Of a stretch of DNA of 64,000 nt, positions 33,832-46,194 are shown in pieces (position 1 is the first letter of the stretch; each line of letters opens with the position of its first letter). The DNA is from Hofstenia miamia. Its lineage: Eukaryota; Xenacoelomorpha; Acoela. The notes beneath the pieces are model-generated. The model saw only the letters and a list, made by a program, of their open reading frames with translations. It had not been told where the DNA came from and made no database searches. The stretch is from contig SCFE01000070.1 of assembly GCA_004352715.1 (NCBI GenBank), forward strand, positions 1,490,421-1,554,420, in the 5' to 3' direction. A program made the translations under genes and the position numbers.

Positions 33832-35806
33832 GGACTTTATTGAAGAAGCGCGTATCCTGTAAAAAATAAAAATACATTCTGGTACAATTTTTTACACTGA
33901 TTTCAATTAAATAATTTATTTTGTTACTTTTTAGTTATTTACAAAGATAATTATTTAAATCATTTCAGTATCTCCATAATAACAAATGACGACATAGATT
34001 AAATGGCGGCACATTTACTGAAATATTTTCAATAATTATTATATATTAATATATATTTATTTCTGTTTCAAAGTTTTGAATTTAATAAACAGTTTTTTAA
34101 TGCATTGCTACAATATATTTTAGTATATTAGAAAATGAAAATATAAGAGTAGAAGTTACGAAGGTTCCATTTAATGCTAAAAGAAAAACTTATATGTTTC
34201 TCCTAAAACATTAGGTAGTCCTAAAAAGATTAATAATGAAAATAAGTAGCCCTGAAAAGGGCTGATTAAATAGGACATTAGCCTTACTCTGGGGAACAAA
34301 CGGATATATGGCAAAAAAATTTCTCACTACCAAATCGCTCTCTCCACATATACTCGTCAAAATGAGCAGGCAACATGTGATCAAGTATTCCTGTCATAGC
34401 CTATAACTTCCGTTTCGCTGAAGACCTCGGTTGCTTCTACATTATTGGTGTACACACCAGTTACTGGAACCACAAAGTTTTATTGATGGATAACAACTTT
34501 GTGAACAGCGATGTTGTCCAATACCTTCGTGGAGAGCTGCATAGCTTCTAAAGCGATCACTGTGAATGGTGGTACCATATTCAGGCTTGTCGTAAATAAT
34601 CGGAAGAAGCGTAGCAGAAGTACGATCAGAAACAATGATATAAAACCAATTTCCTTCTGCACATCGTAGATTTAAACACCCAACGTGGTGGAATATTTCA
34701 GCCGCGGTTATATTTTCTGCGACGAAAAACACTAATCAATCTGCACTACACTGTCATAACCACCAAGCTTAGGTCTGCTGAAAGTTGGACTGAGCAGTAT
34801 TTGTGCACAAACGTTACAAAAAAAAGAAACCAGTCCACAAAATACTTTGCAAAATAATTCCGCTGTCTGTAACGCTGGTCTTCAGTACGAAACAAAAAGA
34901 ACTAAGGTTTTCAAATCAAGATGTGCTTTAGAAAAAACGATCCATTTCGAATTAATTTCTTTCGACGACAAGTCTTGCACCTCCAAAGGTAGAAATCTCC
35001 AGATGAAGGATCTGATATCCTGGTCATTACAACATGACACACCGCCAACAACGAACTCTTTCTGCTAAAAGAATAGCTGTGCCATTCAGCTAATTTTAAT
35101 TTTGATTCGATTCGATTCAATTTTCATTTATTTCGATTCGATTTTTGCTGAATCACACAGCCTTAGCTTGACTTCGGTGATCTGGTGTGTGGAGATATTG
35201 TGAACGTAGCATGATCCTACATATTATATAAATATTCATTGTAGTATATATATTAACAGTAATTATATTAACAGACAATCATATAAATGTAATTTTTTCA
35301 AAGGGAGTCATGTTAAAACGAGCTTGTTAATTCCGATATCGATTTTTGCAAATCGCACAGCACTATCTAAAAGATTATCATTCATACAAAATTTTGAGGC
35401 TAAGTCCCTAGTACTTGCAAGCTTGCTTAACTGAAAAAGTGTTATACCTATCCAGTTATCCATAATGTGTTCTAATAGCGTACAATCCCATTAAATCATC
35501 TTATTTAAAGTTTCATTATATATTTTGTTTTAAGAATATTTTTTTAAGTTAAAAGTTTTATAACTGCTTAAAAGTTAAGAAATTAATATAATGTTTTAGA
35601 TGTACATCAGTGGGTCTCACGGAAATGTACCGCCATTTAATCTATGGTCGTCATTAGTTGCTACAGAGATACTGAAATAATTTAAATTATTATCTTTGAA
35701 AATAATTAAAAAGTAACAAAACAAATTATACATTTGAAATCAGCGTAAAAACTGTACCAGAATGTATTTATAATTTTTCAAGGTTCGCGCTTCTTCAATA
35801 AAGCCC
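33832..35806 (-). mobile_element. Merlin DNA transposon with about 185-bp terminal inverted repeats
   Basis: 33832-34017 and 35623-35806 are inverted copies of each other over about 185 bp (outer end GG(A/G)CTTTATTGAAGAAGCG, inner end near AAATGGCGG-ACATTT). The element is flanked by the 6-bp direct repeat GAAAGT at 33826-33831 and 35807-35812. Between the arms is a broken Merlin-type transposase on the minus strand. Merlin elements are eukaryotic relatives of the bacterial IS1016/IS1595 group. The length of 1975 bp suits an autonomous element, and the TIRs are longer than is usual for the family. Confidence 0.85.
34390..35120 (-). pseudogene. Merlin (IS1595-like) transposase, frameshifted
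   Basis: DDE transposase. The N-terminal zinc part is in 35120-34911 (LWRCKTCRRKKLIRNGSFF, with C-x2-C). The catalytic domain starts near 34737 with QID followed by RRRKYNRG in shifted frames. It continues as EGNWFYIIVSDRTSATLLPII and GTTIHSDRF (second Asp), and ends with NFVVPVTGVYTNNVEA (catalytic Glu, about 34432). The motif order and wording match Merlin. Several frame changes (around 34700 and 34560) and a stop near 34395 show it is inactive. Confidence 0.85.
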
Positions 35807-36960
35807 GAAAGTTTGAGAGAGCATTGTATTCGCATTGTTTACAAAGAAATAATCAGATTAGCTTGTAATCTCAATTCAATTTAGAGTCCGAAAAATAATT
35901 TTCTAATAACCAAAGAAATTCGAGCCATTACTTAATATTGCATTTTGCATTCCAAAAATCGCAATAAGAGTGAAAAATATATAGAAATATTATTACTACT
36001 GCACCTAAGTTGAAATTACAAATATTTTCCCAATGCTTTTCATAAGTACAAACAGAGACTACTAGATATTACTAGATATTCTAGTAGTCTCTGGTACAAG
36101 TGAACCCAAGTCAACGAGCTCTGATCCTATTATAGACTTAGGTTTCCATTCTGTCCCATGTACAATGATTTAAACTTCAACGTACCAATCCGTTTTGTCA
36201 ACTTTTTCAAACAATTTTCTAGTCCATTATGAAATTTGGGAATCTTGGAATTTTACCACATCCATGGGTAAGTATGCCTCCCTAAATATTCCTGTACTTG
36301 AAGTATATATGAAAATGTTAACTCCTTACAGTAGAAAACACGATTTTTTGCAAAAATGATAAAATTCTTCCAATCCTATTTTGTTGCAAATAATAAATCG
36401 GTCTATGATTCATGGCAGGCACAACTAGTCTTAAATATTTTGACTTCTGTAAATACCTTACCTCCCAAATCCCGTCCAGGCGTCCTATGTGCAAAATCAA
36501 AAATCACTGGAACTTTTGACTTTGAATAAACGCGCTCCGAGACGGGTTCGCGCCAGCGTCCGAAGTAGGATGACAATAAAAGAGAAGGGGTTTTCAGATT
36601 TCAGATATCACTATTATTTAGAGTGAGTTATAAGCACTTAAAATTTTTTTATAGAAATCATAAAAAATTGTAAAAAATGTCTTGGTTAATTACTGTTAAC
36701 TAGTTGACATCAGCTAAAGCAGGAGTAACCAAGTTCTAAAAACTTGAATACTAAAATGTCAAACACAATTTTGTTATTTGAACGAAAAAGAGTGATTTTC
36801 TCTGATTAAAATAAGTAGTTTTTATTAGATCAAAATAATGCAATGTATTGCAATATATAGCAATATTATATTGTTGGCAAATTTCTATTGCAATATATTT
36901 TTCATTTTTTTTATATTGGAATATTATTGCAATATATTATTGCAAGGCCTTGACTCCAAC

Positions 36961-39900
36961 ATGAATAAAAAATTATAGAAATAAAATATATATGCCAATT
37001 AGCTAAAATTTAAATAAAATATTCCAAACTTGTGATATGATGTAATGCAAATCATATAATATTCTGTAGGTGGGGGATTGGAGAGAGGTAACTGACCTCA
37101 TGTAATGTCAATTACGTACGTATGAGAATCCAATGCTTTTCATTATGTTTGTTTAAGGATGCTTTGCAGCGTTGTAGTCAAATACTGTTTGGTAGTAATT
37201 CTCTAATTAAAATACATGTTTTTAATGATTGGAATTTTTCCCACAGCGTGCTAATCCAATTTGCTAACTATTTATTTGTTTACAACTCTCATAGAAATCA
37301 AAAAATGTAAGAAATGTGTAGATTGGTTTTACACTTTGTGGCAGTGTTCAGTATATTTATAAATATAATATTTTGACAAAGCCAATAACAAAAACACTCA
37401 TTAAAATGTGTCACACAATTACATAGTGAATGGAAATAAACACCATTGCGAAAGCAAATATCTCGACCGCTTATACATGATTATGCCTCCCACGCCGCTT
37501 CATTAAGGAGTAAACAGAAGACGTACGAACATTCTGACGGGTTGTTTACGTGTAACGCCAGACGTTTGGGTCGCAATGCTCTTTGATAGAGATATTACCG
37601 GCCTCTTCAAAGCATTTTATATCACGGTTCATTTGTTCTTTCCCATATTTATACATTCTATCGTAAATTTTGATATCGCTTAAACTTAATTTGGATATTT
37701 AGCCTGGAAATGTTTAAAGGTAAGGTGTGTTTATATACTGGGATTAGAATATAAGTAATGGAAATTTATAATCACTATAGTTATGCTCTTCTACAATTTG
37801 TAGAATAATTTCATTCATTATTTATCAGTGGACATTTCACAAAAATAGCCAAATATACTACGTCAGTTCATCATTTATGTGTAGGGGCCTATGTCGTACA
37901 ATGCCTTTATTAATATATGGCGCAATGTTATGCATTTTGTTTCATCAAAATACGGAAAAATATAGCCGATAAATGCCTGTTATTATTTGTTTGATTGTTT
38001 ACCCGCATACATATTACCGCGGTGTTAAAAAATTTAGTGCACTGTTATTCTTCATTAAATATTTAAAAATAAGTGCCCTTTCAACTTATTGCAATATGTC
38101 ACGCACTTATTTTTCAGCATAATTGATAAACGATTATGTTTTGCCTAAACCACACAATGATAGTTTTGTGTTCTTATATGTATAGTAGTCAAGTTAAAGT
38201 GGTAATTTAGTATATGTGATAATTTAATTTAATTGCCACCAATTTAGCTTCACTTTATGGCCAAGCTAAAGCGGGTAACTTTTTCAAAAAATAGTTTCCT
38301 ATGTGTTATAAATGTACTTTGTATCACATATTAAATAAATCCAAACGCAAAAAGTGATGTGGATGTGGACCATTTGTTGCTTAATATATTAAATCAAATG
38401 CTATAGTACTCATTTAGTGGGCTACAATATCAGTAATTTTCAAAACAAACCTTGAAATAAACTAAATGCACATTCAATTTATTCACTTCACACCTTGAAC
38501 TTAAATTTTAAGCTATTAGTTATTAAACATACGTCTTTTTAATTGAATACCAGTAATTACAATTTGATAATTTGCTTAAAAAACCATGCTGAAAATAGGA
38601 GATGGCAATATGCACAATTTATTAAGAATTTTATAATTGAATAATTGCAAAATAAGTGTTGCTGGTACTTATAATAATACACTTATTTTTGAAAAATTTA
38701 ATTTTTTAACACCTCTGCATATTATTGATGTGCGGGGAGACCTTTTTAATGCCAAGAACTAAAATCAAATGCATTTACCATAGGGTTGTTCATATTTTGA
38801 TCATGTCATGTTTGAAAACCGCAGTAACTAGAAGAATTCTCTGTTGCCAAATGTAAATTTTTTTGCGTTATTTCCCGCAATTAGAGACTAAATCGACAAA
38901 ATATAGTTATTAAAATGACTTAGGAATTAATATCAGGTATTAATTACGTCATTGATGTCGTCAGTGTGGCAAAATCAAGGCTCTCAAGTCTCAAGACCAT
39001 TTTTGAAGGATTAATTGAATTTGAATGCATTTGAGCAAAACTTTACTTCGTTTATTAATGTGTGATGTTGAAATCGAATTTGAACTTTCATTTTTTACTC
39101 TGCATCTGCAAACGTGTAGAAGTATTTTAGCTACAAATTTGGCAGAAATGTTTTATGTTCAAGGCAGGGCTTTTAAATCACATTTTCAAATTTCTACAAA
39201 AATTCTAAACTTTTAAATCAAATTTTGATAAAATCCAAAATTCAAATTGTAAGACAAATTTTGAAGGCTAAGGAGCAAATTTTGTAATTCGAATCTTGGC
39301 AAGATTTACAAATCAACTCTTTATTCAAATTTTCCAATATTATTATTTGGTAAAATTATATTTAAAAAATTTAAAGTTATTTTATCCAGGGGTATTATTA
39401 TCAAAATTACTTTGTTAAATATAGTAAAGGAAAAAGTCTGACAGTTATTAATAATGACTTTATAAATTCATCCACTTAAATAATACTCTGGGACTTGTTC
39501 ACCTAGCATGTTTGATAATTCAACTAACAGTGAATAAATTTTGCAGACTTTGTGACTATCATGGCCACATATGTATGTTGTTCTGGAATAATTAAATGAG
39601 GATTTTTAACAATTTTCAACAATTTTACAAATGACAGGGTATTTACTCCAAACTTGATGTCTCTATGCAATAAATACAATAATCATATCTTGTTTTCTAG
39701 ATAAAGAATGGGCTGTGTATCAGAGGTGCTTTGTTATTTTTTGAAGTAGGGGGGCTCAATAATGACTATAGAAGTTGTTCTTAATTTTTGCAAAATTATT
39801 GAAATGTTAGACAAAACGCTGGATTTCTGAAGGAACGTTTCAGTCATGACCAAGTTAGTAACCAAATTTCTTAACTTTTTCAAAATTTTACATAAATTTT

Positions 39901-40264
39901 TTTGATTCAACCAACAAAAATCAATTTTAAAAACCTTATGGGAGCATTTTATCATGTCCCTCGTGTGTAAGCCATTGTAATTGACAATAGATAATTACAA
40001 GGATGCTCTGTAGGGCTGCAGTGGTAAGTATTTCTCGTACCCGCATTCATCCACATTCATATTCATGCGTACCCCTACTGGCTTTAACTGTAACAGTTTT
40101 CCCCATATTCATACATTCAATTAAAAAAACTAATGCATTAATTACTCTAACTATAAAACTCAATAAAAACTAAAAAATTACAAAATCTGTGGTATTTCCA
40201 GCATATGACAAGTAAATTTTTTTCACTTTATCACCTAACATCCCATTTAAGTAATAGAATAGAG
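36961..40264. other. AT-rich sequence, promoter-like patch only
   Basis: A CpG-containing patch at about 37440-37720 ends with an ATG at 37709 that runs after ten bases into a donor GTAAGG, so it may be a promoter plus first exon, but no next exon was found. A weak 14-bp inverted repeat (GGTGTTAAAAAATT at 38021 and 38700) might mark another small element. Confidence 0.35.
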
Positions 40265-40978
40265 CAGAGATGGAAGTGAGGCGGGTATGGGGCAACATTT
40301 TTCAAAAGTGGATACCCATGGGGCAGAAGTGTGGCAAAACACTTTTTTGTTAAGAAAGAAGTAAGAGATTGCTAAATTTAAAGATTGTAAAAGTATTTTT
40401 TTACATCAAATTTCTCTGCTTAAAAATTGATTTTCTTGGGGAATTCAATTGTACTTTGAAAAATTAATTACCATGCAATTTAGCTTTTGGTGAAAATTGG
40501 TACTATTCAATGATATCAGCAAGATCATTTTGATTTGATTTGTAGTCAATAGACTTTGCAACTACTTTGGAAGGAGTGCAATTGTCCTTGTGTATATGTT
40601 TTACATAAAATATTAGCTTTATAAAAAGATTGATGGAGTTAAAATTATATTTCATTTTGCTATTAATAATATCATTAAATTGCATTGTCATATTAAATAT
40701 TGACATTTAAAAAAATGATTCTGTATTTTCTAGGAAGTAAGGATTCAAAATATTTAAGTGGTGCCGTGCTGCTATGAAAATTGTCATACAACAAATATGG
40801 GCAATTAAATAGCGTAAGTAGTTTTGGAGCAGAATTTTTTAGTAGGCCAATTTGGGGTGGTAGAATATAAAACGTGGGACAAAGTGGGGCAGGTTTCAAC
40901 ACGTGTAAATAGGGCAGGGCACAAGTTCCGTGGGGCTGGGCCGGGCAGTTCACAAAAATCTGTCCACTTCCATCTCTG
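40265..40978. mobile_element. Non-autonomous hAT transposon with perfect 8-bp target duplication
   Basis: The ends are CAGAGATGGAAGTG at 40265 and its complement at 40978, fitting the hAT consensus CAG-G-TGG. An exact 8-bp duplication GAATAGAG lies at 40257-40264 and 40979-40986, the hAT hallmark. The 714-bp interior has no transposase; the subterminal parts are G-rich with repeated GGGGCA. Confidence 0.92.
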
Positions 40979-42954
40979 GAATAGAGATCCTCGCAGTAGA
41001 CATCCCGGGCGGGAACTTAATACAGAAGTCTCCACACTACTAGCTAATTTTTTCTTAAATATATTATATTTGCAAATTCTTATAATATATTAGAAATATT
41101 TGTGATAAATTTTCTTAAATTTACAAAATTGTAACAAATTTGTATCATTTTTTAAGAATTACTAAATACAATGTTGAGATTCAATTTCATCATAATCTGT
41201 TTTGAACATGAATCAATACATAAATGCAGTAATCCCTGAAAACTTGCTTAAAATTCATATAAATAAATTAAAAATTAGTGAAAATTGAGTGAAAAGGGGC
41301 AAGCTTTTTAGTATCCTCCCTCTTGGAGTATGATTTTATAGATGGGTGGAAGGAGGGGTCAGCCTGATGAAGCAACGTTAAGTTGCGAAACGTGTTGTTG
41401 AACTATATATATATATATTAGCTTTGAACTTACCTGATTGTTATATGTGTATTGAATTACATCTTACAGCCTAATAAATATGCATTTCTTTTGTATAGAA
41501 GAATTATTTCTAAGAAATATCAAGCTTGAAATCATATTTTCAAACTTTCAAATTTCAAATTAAACTTTGAATTAAATAATATTCAAATTTTCAAATCAAG
41601 TTTGTAAGGTATCCAAATTTCAAACTTCATATACTTCAAACTTTGAAAAACCTGTTTCAAACGCTTAATTATTACTTTGAATTTGCCATAATTAATGGTT
41701 TGGTTTTTTGAATGCTCTATCAACCTATAAATAATACAGTTGCATAATACAATATAAAAATATGTTTAAAATTAAACGTTCTGGAAAAATGGCATTAGGG
41801 GTTTTTCTAAATGCCATGGTGTTTTCATGAAAAACGAAATTACTGCCTACGAACTCCTAAGAAGAATGGTCCATTTCGGATTGGTTTCAAAAAATCAGAA
41901 AATTTCTGGCTCTGATTCTATTTTTCATATTGAAACACAAAGATTTTCACACTTACAATTGAACATTTAAGATGCTTTTCAACAATAAATAGAATACATT
42001 ATGGGTATTTTGGTGTAAATCCGGTCTGAAATTTTCATATAAAGCATTTTTATGTGTACATGCAGCCTAAATTTGTAGTATTTCTAAACTAAGCTTCTCT
42101 AAATAATGTGAAAAATCTAACTAACCGCATGTCTTAACTACCAACGAGTGCATTTGGCAGCTCTACACTAACGCGTACTTTATTATTATGCAGATGCATA
42201 ATTAGTATTTTTGTACTGTACGCCGGTCTCGAGGTCGATCAATGGATTCCTATGATACTAACTGAATGGTAACTTCACTTTGTAATTGAGAAATTAAGGC
42301 TCAATTTAAGCGATAATGTGGTGTTTATACGCATACTCATTGATAGCTTATGACTTCGTGTAAGTTTAGCCTTCATTGGTCATTTACAAAAGTGGATTTC
42401 AAGCCCATCTCGTGCTATGAAATGAGCTTGTGTCTATTTTAGATTTGCCCGTACCTCTGTTTCTAAACGGTTCGATTCCGTTTGGGTTCCGCTTGTAATA
42501 TCTGATTTGAAAACGGTTTAAAAGGTTCGATATTTTAAAAATTATGTAAGTACGTCATTGTAGTTAAATAAAAATACAAATTGCTGTGTGGAAAACGCTG
42601 CTCCAAATGATCCACATGAGTTCAAAGGTTTTTAAAAAATACAATATAATCAATTTGTTTTTCATAACGAAATGATGGTCCTTTTTATATTTTCAAAGAA
42701 ATTCGATACAATTTCCAAGCTTATCAAGACTCGCTAAAAAATTTCGGCTGAATCGAGCAAAAGTGAACGAAATTTTTCATTAACTGGCTTTACGTTAAGT
42801 GAACAAAGGCCGCAGTCGTCTCCAAAATTGTTCAATGTCTTAGAATTCAGTAAAAGTTGTTATAAAGTTTTTCCCGAATTTGTAAATGTATATTTATTCA
42901 AATTTTCCGTTTTCCTTTTTACTGATTTTTTGTGCAGTTTTTTAAGTTTGAAAC
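40979..42954. other. AT-rich sequence around a ribozyme-like motif
   Basis: Apart from the motif at 41361-41403 and a short TA run at 41405, nothing could be named. Confidence 0.5.
41361..41403 (+). ncRNA. Hammerhead-ribozyme-like motif (degenerate)
   Basis: CTGATGA (41365-41371) and GAAAC (41388-41392) bracket a perfect 5-bp stem GCAAC/GTTGC with a 5-nt loop. These are the conserved parts of a hammerhead, of the type found in Penelope-like retroelements. One extra A lies between CTGATGA and stem II. Stem I could form between GTCAGC and GTTG-AAC, with a very short stem III. The extra base argues against good activity. A TA run follows at once. Confidence 0.3.
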
Positions 42955-44283
42955 GATTCCAATTATCAAATAAATGCATATTTGATATCTGAAAATATTC
43001 TTTCGAAAAAACAATTTGGTTTCCGTAATGGGTTTAGCACTCAAGATGCAATTTTGTCAATATCACAGCAAATAAAATCAAATTTAGATTCTAATAAATG
43101 TAGTTGTGTTGTCCTTCTCGATTTGAGCAAAGCGTTTAACTCAATGAACTTTGACATACTGAAAGACAAATTAATTCATTATAATTTTGATGACAACGCC
43201 ATAAATTTGATAATGAACTTCCTTATAAATCGACAGCAACGACTTATACTTAATGGCACAAAATCAAAATATATTACAACTAACCGTGGGGTACCTCAGG
43301 GCACAGTTCTTGGCCCCATCCTATTCTCACTCTACGTAAATGATATAACGAAACAGATAAAAAACAGTAATATTTATCAATATGCGGACGATACCTGTCT
43401 CATAAGTACTAATGTAAATGCCTTTAATGCTACAAAAGTTCTCCAAAATGACATCGAACATTTAACAAAGTATTTCTCAAATAATCAATTGAAAGTNNNN
43501 NNNNNNNNNNNNNNNNNNNNNNNNNNNNNNNNNNNNNNNNNNNNNNNNNNNNNNNNNNNNNNNNNNNNNNNNNNNNNNNNNNNNNNNNNNNNNNNNNNNN
43601 NNNNNNNNNNNNNNNNNNNNNNNNNNNNNNNNNNNNNNNNNNNNNNNNNNNNNNNNNNNNNNNNNNNNNNNNNNNNNNNNNNNNNNNNNNNNNNNNNNNN
43701 NNNNNNNNNNNNNNNNNNNNNNNNNNNNNNNNNNNNNNNNNNNNNNNNNNNNNNNNNNNNNNNNNNNNNNNNNNNNNNNNNNNNNNNNNNNNNNNNNNNN
43801 NNNNNNNNNNNNNNNNNNNNNNNNNNNNNNNNNNNNNNNNNNNNNNNNNNNNNNNNNNNNNNNNNNNNNNNNNNNNNNNNNNNNNNNNNNNNNNNNNNNN
43901 NNNNNNNNNNNNNNNNNNNNNNNNNNNNNNNNNNNNNNNNAAATTTTTATGCTTAGATAAACATTCAAATAGTTTTCACCACATAGCAACTAAAATTTGG
44001 AATAACTTAGACCATGAAATTAAAATGGAAATTAACTACAAAAAATTTAGAAAAAAAGTGCGAACATTCCTCTTTCACAGACAATGCATACTTAATGACA
44101 ATAATACACTACACTCCTTCGAAAATTTCGTAAGATTCTAGATAATGTACACACACACAAATCCCCAACAAACACACACCACACAATTATATATGTATAT
44201 GTTACTATTATTTTGTAAATAGTTTTTAGTTTATAGTCTTGTACCAAAGATTTTTTGCAATAAATTGCTTTTGACTCTTATTA
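42955..44283 (+). pseudogene. CR1/L2-like LINE, 5'-truncated, RT intact up to a gap, with 3' end
   Basis: The open frame (42955-43496) is the best RT copy in the window: KKQFGFRNGFSTQDAI, motif A VLLDLSKAFNSMNFDIL, FLINRQQRL, motif B RGVPQGTVLGPILFSLYVND and an intact catalytic YADDTC (about 43380-43397). 444 N (43497-43940) hide the thumb. After the gap, IWNNLDHEIKMEINYKKFRKK and a stop at 44142 end ORF2. The 3' end carries AATAAA and finishes ...GCTTTTGACTCTTATT at about 44283, matching the tails at 30150 and 55930. It is 5'-truncated within the region before RT, so it lacks endonuclease. Confidence 0.85.
43497..43940. other. Assembly gap, 444 N
   Basis: Lies inside the LINE copy, consistent with repeat-caused assembly failure. 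Confidence 0.99.
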
Positions 44284-45748
44284 GCTTTAAACGGTTTGGT
44301 TAAGCTTGGTTTCATTTTGAAGAGGTTCGGTTTGTCTTAGTTTCTGAAAATTTGAACCACTTATAAATCTGGACCAATATTATACATTTAATTTATTTAT
44401 CAAAAGAAACCTTCACAGAATTTCCATTAAATGCTTTTAACAAAATGTGTTAAACCGATTTTGAATTTCTGCAAAATTTACAGATTAAAATAAAACAATT
44501 TTTCATGCATTATGTAAAAAATTGAATTAAAAGAAAAAATACAAGAGAGTCCTCTCAGGGAACAATATAGTATTGGTATTTTTTTAGTTAGAATTTCAAC
44601 ATTTAATGCAAGGCTTGCTCTAGAAAATAGAAGAATTTTTTTCTCCATACCAAGAGACACTAATGGGCTTATTTTTTCAATTGTTAAACAGATCTGTAAA
44701 ATATAAATATAAACGTACATCTCTATGGTCAATAACTAGTTTTTTGTCATGCCTCTTTATATGCTTTATATGAGGGCACATAAAGAATGTACAGTAAGAT
44801 TTCTGGAAGTATTGAGTTAAATCTGGCTAACTGTCCAATGAGGTAAACAGGTGTCATATTCACCTTAGTTTCGTAATAAATAAGAGAGTACATTTGAAGA
44901 TTCATATTTACATAAGTTATACTGTAGTTCTAATCTGTAAAAATATTAGTTTGACATATAACACGTTTAGTTTGCATAAAGGAGACTTAAAAAAGTTTGT
45001 GAAATAAACAATGCTTTTAACACTTGTTGCTGTGAAATAATAAAATATTTCTTCATGATATCCTTTAAAACTTCTTTTTATTCAAAATTAGCCAGGAGGG
45101 CAAAACATGATTCCTTGCGAATTTAATAGTGGCCTCATATTTCCCTTTGAAGGAGGTTTATCAAAATGTCACCACTTTCATGACATATTTGGTCGCTTTT
45201 CATATCCAAATAAAGAAATACAACTATTTTCAACACCTGGATGCTCTGTATATATCTGCAGGCACTTTGATCTACGATCAGCTTAAGCTCTTATCAATAA
45301 CTTGTAAAATACTTCAGAAATAGTAACAGCATACATTTTACACAAGCAAGTGAATTACATACCTTTGCTTACCTAGTAAATCTTTACATATTCGCAACAT
45401 TTCTCAACTTTGCGATTAAACAAAATGTTCTATTTTTGATCACAAAGTCTTTAACGAAGTGTAGTAAAGCGTAATTCAGTATTTGAAGTACTTGATCTGC
45501 CTTAATTGTACAATTTTCCAGCACCTTTGAAATATCATGACTTTGTTTTCTGTGCCAAGGTATTTACTATTATAGTTAAATTTATATCATAGGTAAGTCG
45601 TTCTTCTATTAATAATGTTAAAGTTGAATATTCGTCCAAATTTAAAACTTCCTACAATTTTCTGCAATTCAAAATATAATTTATTAGATTAGCGGAATTT
45701 TAGAGGTTAAAATTATGCTGTTAATATGATAATGACTTTTACTTTGTT
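44284..45748. other. AT-rich sequence without recognised gene
   Basis: Short open segments at 44478-44732 (minus) and 45129-45323 (plus) match nothing known to me. Confidence 0.5.
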
Positions 45749-46194
45749 CAATGGCGTATGTAAGATGGCAGACGGGGGGGGGGGGGGGGGNNNNNNNNNN
45801 NNNNNNNNNNNNNNNNNNNNNNNNNNNNNNNNNNNNNNNNNNNNNNNNNNNNNNNNNNNNNNNNNNNNNNNNNNNNNNNNNNNNNNNNNNNNNNNNNNNN
45901 NNNNNNNNNNNNNNNNNNNNNNNNNNNNNNNNNNNNNNNNNNNNNNNNNNNNNNNNNNNNNNNNNNNNNNNNNNNNNNNNNNNNNNNNGGGGGGGGGGGG
46001 TGGAACGTCCTTACGTCAGGTTTCCAAAATTGATTACAAAATCAACCAAAAATTTCGAAAAATATTGAAAACTAATGTGGTAAAATACACTTTCAGGATC
46101 TATTTTTTCAATGTTTTAGGAAATTCCGGGGGCTTCGCCCTGCTTTTGATAACAACTGAGATGCCCCTGTCAAAAAATCCTGCCTACACCACTG
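45749..46194. mobile_element. Non-autonomous hAT-like element interrupted by a poly-G gap
   Basis: The left end CAATGGCGTATGTAAGATGG resembles the complement of the right end, which reads CAGTGGTGTAGGCAGGAT inwards from 46194. Both then run into AC/CA followed by GGGG. G runs flank 198 N (45791-45988), so the gap is probably a long homopolymer or short G-rich stretch. The flanking octamers ACTTTGTT and ATATTTTT match at only five positions, so the target duplication is worn or absent. Confidence 0.5.

Larger units (their letters stand above)
33566..36960. mobile_element. Outer DNA-transposon-like structure with AT-rich inverted repeats
   Basis: GGCCTTCCAATAATATATT at about 33568 faces the complement of GGCCTTGCAATAATATATT at about 36945. 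The similarity continues inwards for about 100 bp through repeated ATTGCAATATA motifs and an AATACATTGCA block. The two arms enclose the complete Merlin element, so an older, unclassified element may have been the landing site. No transposase of its own is seen. Confidence 0.5.

Noticed and set aside
36054-36092. 12-bp hairpin AGAGACTACTAG/CTAGTAGTCTCT
   Set aside because: Real but short; nothing ties it to an element or function.
38021-38713. 14-bp inverted repeat GGTGTTAAAAAATT as MITE ends
   Set aside because: Short and A-rich; no target duplication and weak extension.
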